Positions 1 through 7,223 are shown, counted from the first letter of the stretch. The stretch: 13,635 nucleotides of DNA from Oceanospirillaceae bacterium (GCA_023954795.1 JAGSHA010000046.1:1-13635); one strand, 5' to 3'. The notes: a model not told the origin generated them from the sequence alone. Numbers and translations: made by a program.

Positions 1-1425
1 ATTACCGATGCTCAGGGACGCATCAGCGTCAGTCGTGGTTCTGATGATCAGGAGCGCTATAACCTGGCATACAGCCGAGGATTTGATAACGGTTTTGGCC
101 TGCGATTGAGTGCTGAATCCCAGCACGCAGATAACTACCGTGATCATAGCACCACTGACTTTAGCAATGTTTTTGGCGAGATTGAGAAGCTTCACGACAG
201 CGGACGCGTGTTTGTCGAGTTGCAGAAAACCGAAGATGATGTAGAGCTGCCCAACTCTCTGAACATTAATCAGAAACAGGCAGATCGTCGCCAAAGCACC
301 TCATCTGATTTCCTTAATTACGATAGCGATGTGGTTGTTCTGGGTCTGGAACAGGACCTGGCAGAGCAATGGGAACTGCGCGGTGAATACAGCATTCGTG
401 ATACAGATGGCAAAGGCATTCTGTTTTCCGATTACACTCAGGATACGCGGGTTAAATCCCTTACACCCCGGTTACTGGGTAAGCTAGGTGACGCAGATAT
501 CACACTGGGTTACGACCGCCACCGTACCGATTACGTACGCGGCGGCTACTCTCCGCAAACCCGCCAACAAACCGCCAATGCGATATACGCCCGTGCGCAG
601 ATGCCACTGATCTTAGATGATCTGCAACTGACTGTTGGTGGCCGTGAAAGCCGGGTAAAGGATATCAACCTTCGCAATAACCAGAACAACTCCCACTCTC
701 GTTTTGTAAAAGAGATCGGCCTGACCTATCAGCTTTCAGCAGAACAGCGTGTATTCCTGCGTCGGGACGAAAGCTTCCGTTATGCCAATATGGATGAACT
801 GGCGGCTCTGCCAGCCGGCGAAACCTTCCTGAAACCACAGGAAGGCACCTCACTGGAGCTGGGCTGGGAATGGTCTCAATCCACTACCCAGTTGCAAGCG
901 ACTGTTTTCCAGTTGGATCTGGATAACGAGATCAAATACAACGCGGCTACGTTTGCCAACGTAAATCTGGACGAATCTCGGCGCCGCGGATTGATTCTGA
1001 ATGCCCGTCATGGCCTGACGTCTGATCTGCAGTTCACCGGAAACTACAGCTATACCGATTCAGAGATTAAGGCTGGGACGCATGCAGGAAACGAAGTTCC
1101 TTACGTACCGAACCACAGCGTCGCACTGGGACTCGATTATCAACTGACGAACGAAACCAATGTTTATCTGGACGCTAAATATACCGGTGCCCAGTTCAGG
1201 GATGACGATGAAGCGAACAGCCTGAGTCAGGTCGGTGGTTACACAGTGGTCAACGCCAACGTACGCTGGTCGTTCCAGCAATGGGATGCATCTCTGCGTA
1301 TCAATAACCTGTTCGACAAAGAGTACGATGCATACACCATCGCGGCACCCTGGCTTCCGGGGGGTAGTGCATACTATCCTGCAGCCGGTCGCCAGCTAAT
1401 GCTGACATTAGGCTATAGTTTCTAA
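1..1425 (+). CDS. btuB: TonB-dependent outer membrane receptor, BtuB-like (5' partial)
   Basis: C-terminal 474 residues of an outer membrane beta-barrel receptor. The frame is open from base 1, so the signal peptide, TonB box and plug domain lie upstream of the window. What is visible is a run of alternating-residue amphipathic strands separated by polar, Asp/Asn-rich loops. Near the end is the sequence NNLFDKEYDAY, typical of the last strands of TonB-dependent receptors. The protein ends in a terminal Phe (LGYSF), as required for BAM-mediated insertion. These receptors import scarce ligands using energy passed on by TonB. The cobalamin assignment comes mainly from context: an adenosyltransferase follows directly, and btuF, cobU, cobT and cobC face it. 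A siderophore receptor cannot be excluded from the barrel alone. If a cobalamin riboswitch controls it, that lies outside the window. A terminator follows 15 bp after the stop. Confidence 0.85.
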   Translation: MTDAQGRISVSRGSDDQERYNLAYSRGFDNGFGLRLSAESQHADNYRDHSTTDFSNVFGEIEKLHDSGRVFVELQKTEDDVELPNSLNINQKQADRRQSTSSDFLNYDSDVVVLGLEQDLAEQWELRGEYSIRDTDGKGILFSDYTQDTRVKSLTPRLLGKLGDADITLGYDRHRTDYVRGGYSPQTRQQTANAIYARAQMPLILDDLQLTVGGRESRVKDINLRNNQNNSHSRFVKEIGLTYQLSAEQRVFLRRDESFRYANMDELAALPAGETFLKPQEGTSLELGWEWSQSTTQLQATVFQLDLDNEIKYNAATFANVNLDESRRRGLILNARHGLTSDLQFTGNYSYTDSEIKAGTHAGNEVPYVPNHSVALGLDYQLTNETNVYLDAKYTGAQFRDDDEANSLSQVGGYTVVNANVRWSFQQWDASLRINNLFDKEYDAYTIAAPWLPGGSAYYPAAGRQLMLTLGYSF

Positions 1426-1439
1426 CAGATTCACAACCA

Positions 1440-1464
1440 CGGGGCCATCATAGGCCCCGTTTTG
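1440..1464 (+). terminator. Rho-independent terminator after the receptor gene
   Basis: A 7-bp GC-rich stem, CGGGGCC (1440-1446) pairing with GGCCCCG (1453-1459), has a 6-nt loop and is followed by TTTTG. It lies 15 bp after the receptor stop and just before the adenosyltransferase ribosome binding site. It probably reduces, rather than abolishes, read-through into the next gene, because no obvious separate promoter fits in the remaining space. Confidence 0.75.
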
Positions 1465-1478
1465 TATGAGGCCTACAC

Positions 1479-2039
1479 ATGTCAGACCGTTTAAACCGCA
1501 TCTACACCCGCACCGGTGATCAGGGCACCACTGCGTTGGCCAATGGCTCCCGCGTTGCTAAAACTCATCCTCGTATCGAAGCCTTAGGTACGGTCGATGA
1601 ACTCAACTCCCTACTGGGTGTCTTAATTGCTGATCTGGATCCCGAGCATGCTCTCGTCAACGATCTGACACCCTTACAACATGATCTGTTTGATCTGGGT
1701 GGAGAGCTTGCGGTGGCGGATGAGTCCTATCAGGTGATCACGGAAGAGGTTGTGGAAGGACTGGAAGTTGTTCTGGACCGTCTCAACGAGAGTTTGCCAC
1801 CCCTGAAGGAGTTTATTCTGCCTGGTGGCAGCCGCGTAGCCGCGAATTGCCAACTGGCCCGCAGTATCTGCCGTCGGGCGGAACGGCGTATGGTTGAGCT
1901 GGGACATGAGGAGTATATCAATCCTCAAGGTGCGGCGTACCTGAACCGCTTATCCGATCTGCTTTTTGTTGCCGCCCGCATTCTCGCACGCGAAGGCACA
2001 GGCGAAGTACTCTGGCAGCCACGTAAACAACGTAGCTGA
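1479..2039 (+). CDS. pduO: PduO-type cob(I)alamin adenosyltransferase
   Basis: A 186-residue ATP:cob(I)alamin adenosyltransferase of the PduO family. It transfers the 5'-deoxyadenosyl group of ATP to Co(I) corrinoid to make the adenosyl form, in the cytoplasm. Family motifs are clear. The N-terminal ATP-binding segment YTRTGDQGTT is at residues 9-18. GTVDELNS at 37-44 is followed by the helical bundle. FILPGGS at 112-118 precedes the Arg-rich helix LARSICRRAERR, with NRLSDLLFVAAR near the end. The length is normal for the family. The start has GAGG at 1468-1471, 7 nt ahead of the ATG. It follows the BtuB-like receptor in the same direction, which fits salvage of imported corrinoid. It belongs to a different family from CobA/CobO/BtuR, although databases often use the cobO name. 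Confidence 0.95.
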   Translation: MSDRLNRIYTRTGDQGTTALANGSRVAKTHPRIEALGTVDELNSLLGVLIADLDPEHALVNDLTPLQHDLFDLGGELAVADESYQVITEEVVEGLEVVLDRLNESLPPLKEFILPGGSRVAANCQLARSICRRAERRMVELGHEEYINPQGAAYLNRLSDLLFVAARILAREGTGEVLWQPRKQRS

Positions 2040-2066
2040 ACCCCGGGTTCAGGACTTATTCAGTCC
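2036..2066. repeat. Two adjacent palindromes at the end of the adenosyltransferase gene
   Basis: A 17-bp perfect palindrome (CTGAACCC-C-GGGTTCAG, 2036-2052) overlaps the adenosyltransferase stop codon. It is followed at once by a second dyad, GGACT (2052-2056) and AGTCC (2062-2066), with a 5-nt loop. There is no T-tract, so it is not a classical intrinsic terminator. It could act as an RNA 3'-end stabiliser, a weak attenuator or a protein-binding site, and nothing here distinguishes these. Confidence 0.5.
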
Positions 2067-2073
2067 AGCCACT

Positions 2074-2079
2074 TATAAT
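2074..2079 (+). promoter_or_regulatory. Probable -10 box for the small secreted protein gene
   Basis: A perfect TATAAT hexamer sits about 65 bp before the start codon of the small secreted protein. No good -35 hexamer is seen at 16-18 bp upstream, where the sequence falls inside the palindrome pair, so an activator or a weak promoter is likely. The call rests on the -10 match and position alone. Confidence 0.4.
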
Positions 2080-2144
2080 AGCGAGCTAAACACTCTGCCG
2101 ACTCTCTGGCATGCGTGAAATCAATATTCAATTAGGGGAAAAAT

Positions 2145-2435
2145 ATGCGTTATTTATTGCTGTCCGCGGCCCTGCTGATTTCTGGCCCGGTGCTGGCCGA
2201 CTGCGGTATGAAACAAACGTTTTGTGAAAGCAAATGCAAAGTGACCCATTTGGGTGACGATGCAGCGGCGACCGGCTGTAAGTCAAAATGCATCGCTCAG
2301 CGTGCGGCATGCTCCACTGAAAAAGGTGCAGAAACTGTGATTGAAGTTGGCAAAAAAGGCGCAGAAACAGCCGTAGACGCCAGCCAGAAAGCTTGGGAAA
2401 ACACCAAGTCCTTTATCAAAGGCGCGACAGAATAG
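2145..2435 (+). CDS. Small secreted protein with twin CX3C cysteines and 11-residue repeats; function unknown
   Basis: A 96-residue protein that I do not recognise as a named family. Residues 1-18 are a typical Sec signal peptide, with likely cleavage after VLA and before Asp19. The mature part has exactly six cysteines, at 20, 27, 31, 45, 49 and 56. Their spacing is mirror-symmetric: C-x6-C-x3-C-x13-C-x3-C-x6-C. This suggests a helical hairpin pinned by disulfides in the periplasm. Residues 60-92 form three 11-residue units (KGAETVIEVGK, KGAETAVDASQ, KAWENTKSFIK), Lys/Glu/Ala-rich and probably an amphipathic helix. The start is supported by AGGGG at 2134-2138, 6 nt ahead of the ATG. A TATAAT lies upstream. 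The gene meets the HDOD gene tail-to-tail with only 19 bp between them. It sits inside the B12 locus, but a B12 role is only a guess. A lipoprotein is unlikely because there is no lipobox Cys at +1. Confidence 0.8.
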   Translation: MRYLLLSAALLISGPVLADCGMKQTFCESKCKVTHLGDDAAATGCKSKCIAQRAACSTEKGAETVIEVGKKGAETAVDASQKAWENTKSFIKGATE

Positions 2436-2454
2436 CGACTGTACGCGAAGCAAC

Positions 2455-3966
2455 TCAGGCGTTAAGCAGTGCTAAACGCGCCTGACTGGCGAACTGGCTG
2501 AATACTTTAAAATCCTGTTCATCCAGTGCGCCATGCCCTTTCAAACGATCCCCATAAAGCATACCAATCACTCGTTCCTTCACCACGATCGGCGCCACAA
2601 CAAACCCCTGACAACGCACCTGCTGAATGAAGTCAGCCGGTATCCGTTCGTGCCAGCCATTTTCATCGATGTCACTGACCAACAACGTTGCACCACGCGC
2701 AATGACACGGAAAAACATATCGTTGTTGCTGCCGTCCTTACTACGGGAAAAATACCGTTGGAGAGGTTCGATAACATCGCCATCAGACATTTTTGGCTCA
2801 AGCCGTGTACCACCGCGATTAAGCAAGCATAGCTGTACACGGTCCAGTCGCGTACAACCCGCCATTGCTTCAATCACGGTTTTCAGAATTGTCGGGAGCG
2901 CTTCACCCTGGTTGATCATCTCCGTGACCTGATGCAGGTAATCCAGCTGCTGCTCAGCTGACGGGGGCTGCTCATCATCAAGCTCAACAACACCCTGTGC
3001 GCCATCATCGACAGCACCACTTTGCGCTGTAATAAAGGCCATCTGACGCATCAATTCATCTTTTGCTTCGTGTCCACTCGGGGTGTACTTTCTCGCCATA
3101 CTGGCGCAACTCAGGCCATAGTCAGATGCCATCTGAGATACTTTTTGATAACAACGCAGTGCCGTCTCGCCAATCTGATCAGCATCCAAACCGGTCACCG
3201 TACCTAAATCATCAACCAGCTCGCTATAGGGGTGATCACCGTGGTCATCAAGATCATACAACTGTTCCAGCAACTGATAACTTAAACCCGCTATCTGAGC
3301 AGCATGATCACCTTCAACAAACTCACTTTTCACCGACATCGCGTGCACCACTGATGGAGGATGCCCCCAGCTACGCGCCAGATCCTGCCCCAGATCGCTA
3401 AATGTGCCGCCCAGCATTTTCAGCTGGATCTTACGCCAGGGCAGTTCAGCCTTTTTACGCTCCACCAGCATTTTTCGGTACACCGAAGGCATCGTATGGG
3501 CGATCACAATCTCACCCAATCCGTATAACAGGGCATTAATGTAGGCTTCTTCAGCATCACTGACGTGGTGGCTGCGTATCGCCAGGTCACTGGCAATATT
3601 GGCATTGAGAAATGCACGCATCAGCAATCCGGGAGTATTGATATCGGGGTGACTCTTGTGAAAACCCTCTACCAACTTCAAGGTGAGGCAGATGTTTTTG
3701 ATCTTTTTAAAGCCAATCAACACTACTGCGCGCGACACGACAGTAATAGCCGCACCACCACGATGATAGGTTGAGGAGTTTGCTATTTTTAGAATTTTTG
3801 CTGAGAGATTGGCGTCTTTCATGATCGCCATGGCTAACGCCATGGCGTCACTCTCTTCAGAACTACTGACTTGTTGAATTCGGTTAACGGTTGAACTAAA
3901 CACCGGCAGGTCACCCAACCGGTCAAGTTTTTCGTACACAAAACGAAGGGTATCGGAGTAATTCAA
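2455..3966 (-). CDS. HDOD domain protein with C-terminal GAF domain
   Basis: A 503-residue cytoplasmic signalling protein. The HDOD domain spans about residues 10-210 and includes LGDLPVFSSTVNRI (17-30), IMKDANLSAKILKIANSS (48-65) and LLYGLGEIVIAH (146-157). It lacks the catalytic HD pair, as is usual for HDOD. A linker rich in Asp, Glu and Gln (about 310-345) leads to a GAF-like domain (about 345-500), ending ERVIGMLYGDR and then FSQFASQARLALLNA. HDOD proteins act as non-catalytic regulators in signalling, motility or stress, and GAF domains bind small ligands. The ligand is not predictable here. The start is TTG at 3964-3966, with GGAA a suitable distance upstream; the nearest upstream ATG is out of frame. 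It begins 21 bp after cobC with no terminator between, so it is probably co-transcribed with the cobalamin genes. Confidence 0.88.
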   Translation of the reverse strand: MNYSDTLRFVYEKLDRLGDLPVFSSTVNRIQQVSSSEESDAMALAMAIMKDANLSAKILKIANSSTYHRGGAAITVVSRAVVLIGFKKIKNICLTLKLVEGFHKSHPDINTPGLLMRAFLNANIASDLAIRSHHVSDAEEAYINALLYGLGEIVIAHTMPSVYRKMLVERKKAELPWRKIQLKMLGGTFSDLGQDLARSWGHPPSVVHAMSVKSEFVEGDHAAQIAGLSYQLLEQLYDLDDHGDHPYSELVDDLGTVTGLDADQIGETALRCYQKVSQMASDYGLSCASMARKYTPSGHEAKDELMRQMAFITAQSGAVDDGAQGVVELDDEQPPSAEQQLDYLHQVTEMINQGEALPTILKTVIEAMAGCTRLDRVQLCLLNRGGTRLEPKMSDGDVIEPLQRYFSRSKDGSNNDMFFRVIARGATLLVSDIDENGWHERIPADFIQQVRCQGFVVAPIVVKERVIGMLYGDRLKGHGALDEQDFKVFSQFASQARLALLNA

Positions 3967-3987
3967 CAGCCAGTTTCCATCAATGAG

Positions 3988-4605
3988 TTACACCGTCTGC
4001 GACGGCAATTGAGCAACATTACAGGTGACAAGTTCGGGCCAGATCTGTGTTTGATCACAGTAAAATCTGAGCCGGGTAAAGTGGGCATGATCCAACCGAA
4101 TACGGCTCCAGAGTGAAGGCGCAAGCTGCAAACAGTCTGCGATCAGCGTACGAATAACCCCTCCATGAGTCACCAGCAACAGGTGATCATCGGCGGCATT
4201 CAGCAGCGCATCACGGCCTGAGAGTACACGTTTCTGAAGCGCAGTAATACTTTCACCTGACGGTGGTGTATTGTTTGCCGGATCATTCCAAAACGCTTCA
4301 ACCCGCTCTGGTTGTTCACTATAGACCTCGCTGAGCGTTCTGCCATCCCATTCACCAAAGTTATACTCCTGCAGCCAATCGACCTCGGCACAAGGTAGTT
4401 CACATCGCTCTGCGACCTGAATAGCAGCCTGAGTACAACGCTGTAAAGGCGAATGCAGAACTTTCTGCCACCCAACTGAGCGAGCCAACGCCGCGGCCAT
4501 CTGTTGTTGACCCACGACGGATAGCGGCACATCGGTGATCCCCTGATAGATCCCTTTTCTCTCAGTTTCCCCATGACGTAACAGATCCAGAGTTAATGTC
4601 CGCAT
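3988..4605 (-). CDS. cobC: Alpha-ribazole phosphatase / histidine phosphatase family (CobC)
   Basis: A histidine phosphatase (phosphoglycerate mutase-like) of 205 residues from the chosen start. Active-site features are RHGE at residues 10-13 with the phospho-accepting His11, SPLQRC at 52-57 (Arg56), Glu80 in LQEYNFGEWDG, and the second His147 in VTHGG. CobC removes the 5'-phosphate from alpha-ribazole phosphate or from adenosylcobalamin 5'-phosphate, late in nucleotide loop assembly. Specificity is inferred from its place directly after cobT. Two starts are possible: ATG at 4605, giving MRTLTLDLLRHGE, or ATG at 4620, one base after the cobT stop. Both keep the whole domain. The start at 4605 is preferred because the domain normally begins within a few residues of the N terminus. 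The N-terminal Arg-rich extension of the longest frame overlaps cobT and is unlikely. Confidence 0.88.
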   Translation of the reverse strand: MRTLTLDLLRHGETERKGIYQGITDVPLSVVGQQQMAAALARSVGWQKVLHSPLQRCTQAAIQVAERCELPCAEVDWLQEYNFGEWDGRTLSEVYSEQPERVEAFWNDPANNTPPSGESITALQKRVLSGRDALLNAADDHLLLVTHGGVIRTLIADCLQLAPSLWSRIRLDHAHFTRLRFYCDQTQIWPELVTCNVAQLPSQTV

Positions 4606-4621
4606 CGATTTCTGTCCCATT

Positions 4622-5695
4622 TCATCCGGCGGAATCTTTATCTGCAACACCCGCTTCAGCAAACGTCGCCATCTCCGCATGCAAACGACACGCCGCACGC
4701 AGAAGGTCTACCGCCAATGCCGCACCACTGCCTTCGCCAAGACGCATCCCCAGTCTCAGTAACGGCTTCACCTGCAGATGATCTAACAACAGCTGATGCG
4801 CAGGTTCATCAGAGCAGTGACCGTAAATAAACCAGTTTTTGACCTCGGGCTTCATCGCAATGGCAATCATCGCGGCCGCCGTGCTGATAAAACCATCAAT
4901 CAACACCGGAACCCCCCGCTGTGCGGCACGGATATATGCCCCGGTCATGGCCGCGATCTCGAAACCGCCGAGACATTGCAGCGCCTTTAACGGCTGATCC
5001 GCCGCGACTTGATGTAAATCCAGCGCCTGCTGGATCAGGTGTGCTTTTTGTTCGACCCGCGCCTCGTCTAACCCTGTGCCCGGCCCGACTAGCTCTCTTG
5101 CCGGGCGCTGAAGCAACGTAGCGACCAACGCACTGGCCGCCGACGTATTGCCAATGCCCATCTCACCAGCAATAAACAGATCCGGATTCTCCGATAGAGA
5201 CTGTTCAATACGTTCAAACCCAACCTCTAGCGCACGACTCAACTGATCTGTATCCATCGCAGCAGCCGTGGAAAAATCCTCAGTGCCTTTAGCAATGATG
5301 CGCGAGATAACATTTTCATGCTCAGGCACGGTCGCCAGCGTCCCTAGGTCAACAACTTCAAACCGGGCGCCCAAATGACGCGCCAATACCGAGATTGCTG
5401 CACCACCGGATGCAAAATTCATCACCATCTGCGCAGTGACTTCCTGTGGATAAGCAGAAACACCTGCTGCGGCGATACCGTGATCGGCTGCAAATACCGT
5501 AATTTGCACATTATCCACTTGCGGCTTCAAACGCCCTTGCATTGCCGCTAAACGCACCGCAACGGTTTCAAGCTCGCCCAATGCACCCAATGGCTTGGTT
5601 AATACCGCTTGATGCTGAGAGGCCGCACTCTGATGATCCATATCACAAACGGCAACAGGCTCCTGCAACCAGATATTCATAGTCTGTGTACTCAT
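4622..5695 (-). CDS. cobT: Nicotinate-nucleotide--dimethylbenzimidazole phosphoribosyltransferase
   Basis: A 357-residue CobT. It moves the phosphoribosyl group of nicotinate mononucleotide onto 5,6-dimethylbenzimidazole, or another lower base, to form alpha-ribazole phosphate. Signatures are TKPLGALGELE (33-43), FAADHGIAAAGVSAYPQEVT (68-87), GEMGIGNTSAASA (177-189), GPGTG (204-208), the LIDGFISTAAA strand (265-275) and GHCSDEPAH (292-300). The C-terminal GEGSGA contains the conserved catalytic Glu321. The length is normal for the family. The start is ATG at 5695, which overlaps the cobU stop as ATGA. The longer open frame to 5752 would run deep into cobU and carries no conserved sequence. 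Confidence 0.96.
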   Translation of the reverse strand: MSTQTMNIWLQEPVAVCDMDHQSAASQHQAVLTKPLGALGELETVAVRLAAMQGRLKPQVDNVQITVFAADHGIAAAGVSAYPQEVTAQMVMNFASGGAAISVLARHLGARFEVVDLGTLATVPEHENVISRIIAKGTEDFSTAAAMDTDQLSRALEVGFERIEQSLSENPDLFIAGEMGIGNTSAASALVATLLQRPARELVGPGTGLDEARVEQKAHLIQQALDLHQVAADQPLKALQCLGGFEIAAMTGAYIRAAQRGVPVLIDGFISTAAAMIAIAMKPEVKNWFIYGHCSDEPAHQLLLDHLQVKPLLRLGMRLGEGSGAALAVDLLRAACRLHAEMATFAEAGVADKDSAG

Positions 5696-6207
5696 AAAGG
5701 CTGTTTTATCTCCAGCGGAATTCCGGCTACCGTCAGCGTCACCCGGTCGCAAATTTCACCCAAGCGCTGATGCAACCAGCCCGCCTGATCCTGAAACTGA
5801 CGACTTAGCTCGCCCATCGGGACAATCCCCCAACCGACTTCATTACTTACCAGAATCAGTTCGCCCGGCAGGTTGTCCAATACCTGATATAGGGCATTCA
5901 ATTCCTGCTCCAAAATGCCGGGATCAGATAATAATAAGTTTGTAACCCACAAGGTCAGGCAGTCGACCAGCAAACAGACATCATTCGCCGCATGTTCATG
6001 TAAGGCTTGAGCCAATGCGATCGGCTCTTCGACCAATCCCCATTCAGCCGGGCGCTGTTTTCGGTGACGTAAAATACGGTCTGACATCTCACCGTCACCC
6101 GCCTGAGCGGTGGCGATGTAAACTACACGACAACCGAAATCCTGAGCACGCTGTTCTGCCAAACGGCTTTTTCCAGAACGGGCACCGCCCAATATCAACT
6201 GTTTCAT
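5692..6207 (-). CDS. cobU: Bifunctional adenosylcobinamide kinase / adenosylcobinamide-phosphate guanylyltransferase
   Basis: A 171-residue CobU/CobP enzyme. It phosphorylates adenosylcobinamide and then transfers GMP from GTP to give adenosylcobinamide-GDP, the activated half for joining to alpha-ribazole. The Walker A P-loop GGARSGKS is at residues 7-14. RHRKQRP at 47-53 carries His48, matching the histidine that becomes guanylylated in the family. LVDCLTLWVTN (80-90) is the Walker B region, and NEVGWGIVP (122-130) is highly conserved. The length is normal. The ATG at 6205-6207 overlaps the btuF stop as ATGA, and the 3' end overlaps cobT in the same way, so translation is probably coupled across btuF-cobU-cobT. 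Confidence 0.96.
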   Translation of the reverse strand: MKQLILGGARSGKSRLAEQRAQDFGCRVVYIATAQAGDGEMSDRILRHRKQRPAEWGLVEEPIALAQALHEHAANDVCLLVDCLTLWVTNLLLSDPGILEQELNALYQVLDNLPGELILVSNEVGWGIVPMGELSRQFQDQAGWLHQRLGEICDRVTLTVAGIPLEIKQPL

Positions 6208-7124
6208 GGCTGCTTTTGTTTCTCCGCATTAACCCGCTGCAAAATTGTACGCGCCTCATCCAGCTGTATGCATACCTGCTCAGCCCCGTCGACGGCACGC
6301 ATCGTGGCACGATGCACCTCATCCGCGTCTATGCCATATAGCAACTGATAACGTATCGCTTTCATCTGAGACCAGGGTTGCCAGAGATCTCGCCAGTGAG
6401 GGTCGTGGCGCTCTACACCTGCCAGTATGAGATCGGGATCCGCCGCGATCACCGCTTCGATATTCACGCGCGGTGCAACCTCTGGACGGCTGGCAAAGAT
6501 ATTTCCACCGCCACACAATTGGATAATCTGATCGATGAGCTGACTGTTATTGGCGGTAATCAACGGCTGGTGCCAAAGCTGATAAAACACCCGGAGCGGC
6601 ATCTGCGACTGGTGCTTCTCACCCAATACTCCAATCCGCTGTTCCAGATCAGTTGCCGCCTGCTCTGCCCCTTCATTCCGCCCAGTCACCACCCCCAGCC
6701 TGCGCAGAGCATTGGCGATCTCGGCAAAGCTATCGGGGGACTCACGTAACACGGGAATGCCGAGTGATTCGATTCGTTCTAACTGTGATCCGGGAGAACC
6801 GTCAATCCATGCGACCACCAGATCGGGCTGCAATGACAAAATACGCTCTATATTCAAGTTAGCGTAATCACCCACGCGCGGGAGGTGCTTTGCCGCCTCA
6901 GGATAATCTGAATAGGAGACAGCCCCCACCAATAGATCACCCGCACCGATCGCATAGAGGTTTTCTGTCACGTGAGGCGCTAAACTGATCACCCGACTCG
7001 CGGGTTGTGGCAGGATCAGAGCTAGCCCCTGGTCATCGACAACGCTGATCTCGCTCAATACACTGCCAGAAACAAGCATCAACCAAAGACCGAAGAAAGC
7101 ATTTAACATGTATTTTTTATGCAT
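6204..7124 (-). CDS. btuF: Vitamin B12 periplasmic binding protein
   Basis: An ABC-type cobalamin binding protein of about 306 residues from the chosen start. The N terminus MHKKYMLNAFFGLWLMLVSG is a Sec signal peptide, with cleavage near SVLS-EIS. The mature protein has the class III (helical backbone) metal-chelate binding fold: RVISLAPHVTENLYAIGAGDLLVG, then VSYSDYPEAAKHLPRVGDYANLN, and IERILSLQPDLVVAW. The C-terminal lobe contains GGGNIFAS and INIEAVIAADPDLILAG-like sequence. BtuF delivers cobalamin or cobinamide to the BtuCD permease, whose genes are not in the window. ATG at 7124 and ATG at 7109 are both possible, and neither has a convincing Shine-Dalgarno sequence. The 63-residue extension of the longest frame would cross the nnrS start and is not signal-like. 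It is first in the cobalamin operon and divergent from nnrS. Confidence 0.9.
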   Translation of the reverse strand: MHKKYMLNAFFGLWLMLVSGSVLSEISVVDDQGLALILPQPASRVISLAPHVTENLYAIGAGDLLVGAVSYSDYPEAAKHLPRVGDYANLNIERILSLQPDLVVAWIDGSPGSQLERIESLGIPVLRESPDSFAEIANALRRLGVVTGRNEGAEQAATDLEQRIGVLGEKHQSQMPLRVFYQLWHQPLITANNSQLIDQIIQLCGGGNIFASRPEVAPRVNIEAVIAADPDLILAGVERHDPHWRDLWQPWSQMKAIRYQLLYGIDADEVHRATMRAVDGAEQVCIQLDEARTILQRVNAEKQKQP

Positions 7125-7132
7125 ATTATGGA

Positions 7133-7160
7133 ATAATGCGGCATCAAAGCTGAAAGTCAG
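7133..7160 (-). promoter_or_regulatory. Possible sigma-70 promoter for the btuF-cobUTC operon
   Basis: On the - strand a CTGACT -35-like hexamer (7155-7160) is spaced 16 bp from a CATTAT -10-like hexamer (7133-7138). The predicted transcript start falls within a few bases of the ATG at 7124, so the mRNA would be nearly leaderless, or translation would use the ATG at 7109. The match is weak (4/6 and 5/6). No cobalamin riboswitch fits in this gap. Confidence 0.25.
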
Positions 7161-7209
7161 GGCAGCAACATGACTGAAAGCAGCGGTTGGCATAGCGTTA
7201 CCGTTCAAA

Positions 7210-7223
7210 TGGCAGGATTGCCA
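7210..7223. promoter_or_regulatory. Small dyad in the btuF-nnrS divergent spacer
   Basis: TGGCA (7210-7214) and TGCCA (7219-7223) form an inverted repeat with a 4-bp spacer, 41 bp before the nnrS start and just ahead of a TATACC that could be a weak -10 (7228-7233). It could be an operator for an NO-responsive regulator, but it matches neither the FNR/DNR (TTGAT-N4-ATCAA) nor the usual NsrR pattern. It is reported only as a visible symmetry. Confidence 0.25.

Noticed and set aside
2533..3401. Several open frames opposite the HDOD gene
   Set aside because: They are shadows of the HDOD-GAF coding sequence without ribosome binding sites or family features.
4606..4698. N-terminal extension of CobC to 4698
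   Set aside because: The extra Arg-rich sequence lies in the cobT 3' end in another frame and precedes the normal start of the phosphatase domain.
7210..7223. Sigma-54 promoter (-24/-12) before nnrS
   Set aside because: TGGCA and TTGC are present but the GG-to-GC distance is about three bases too short.
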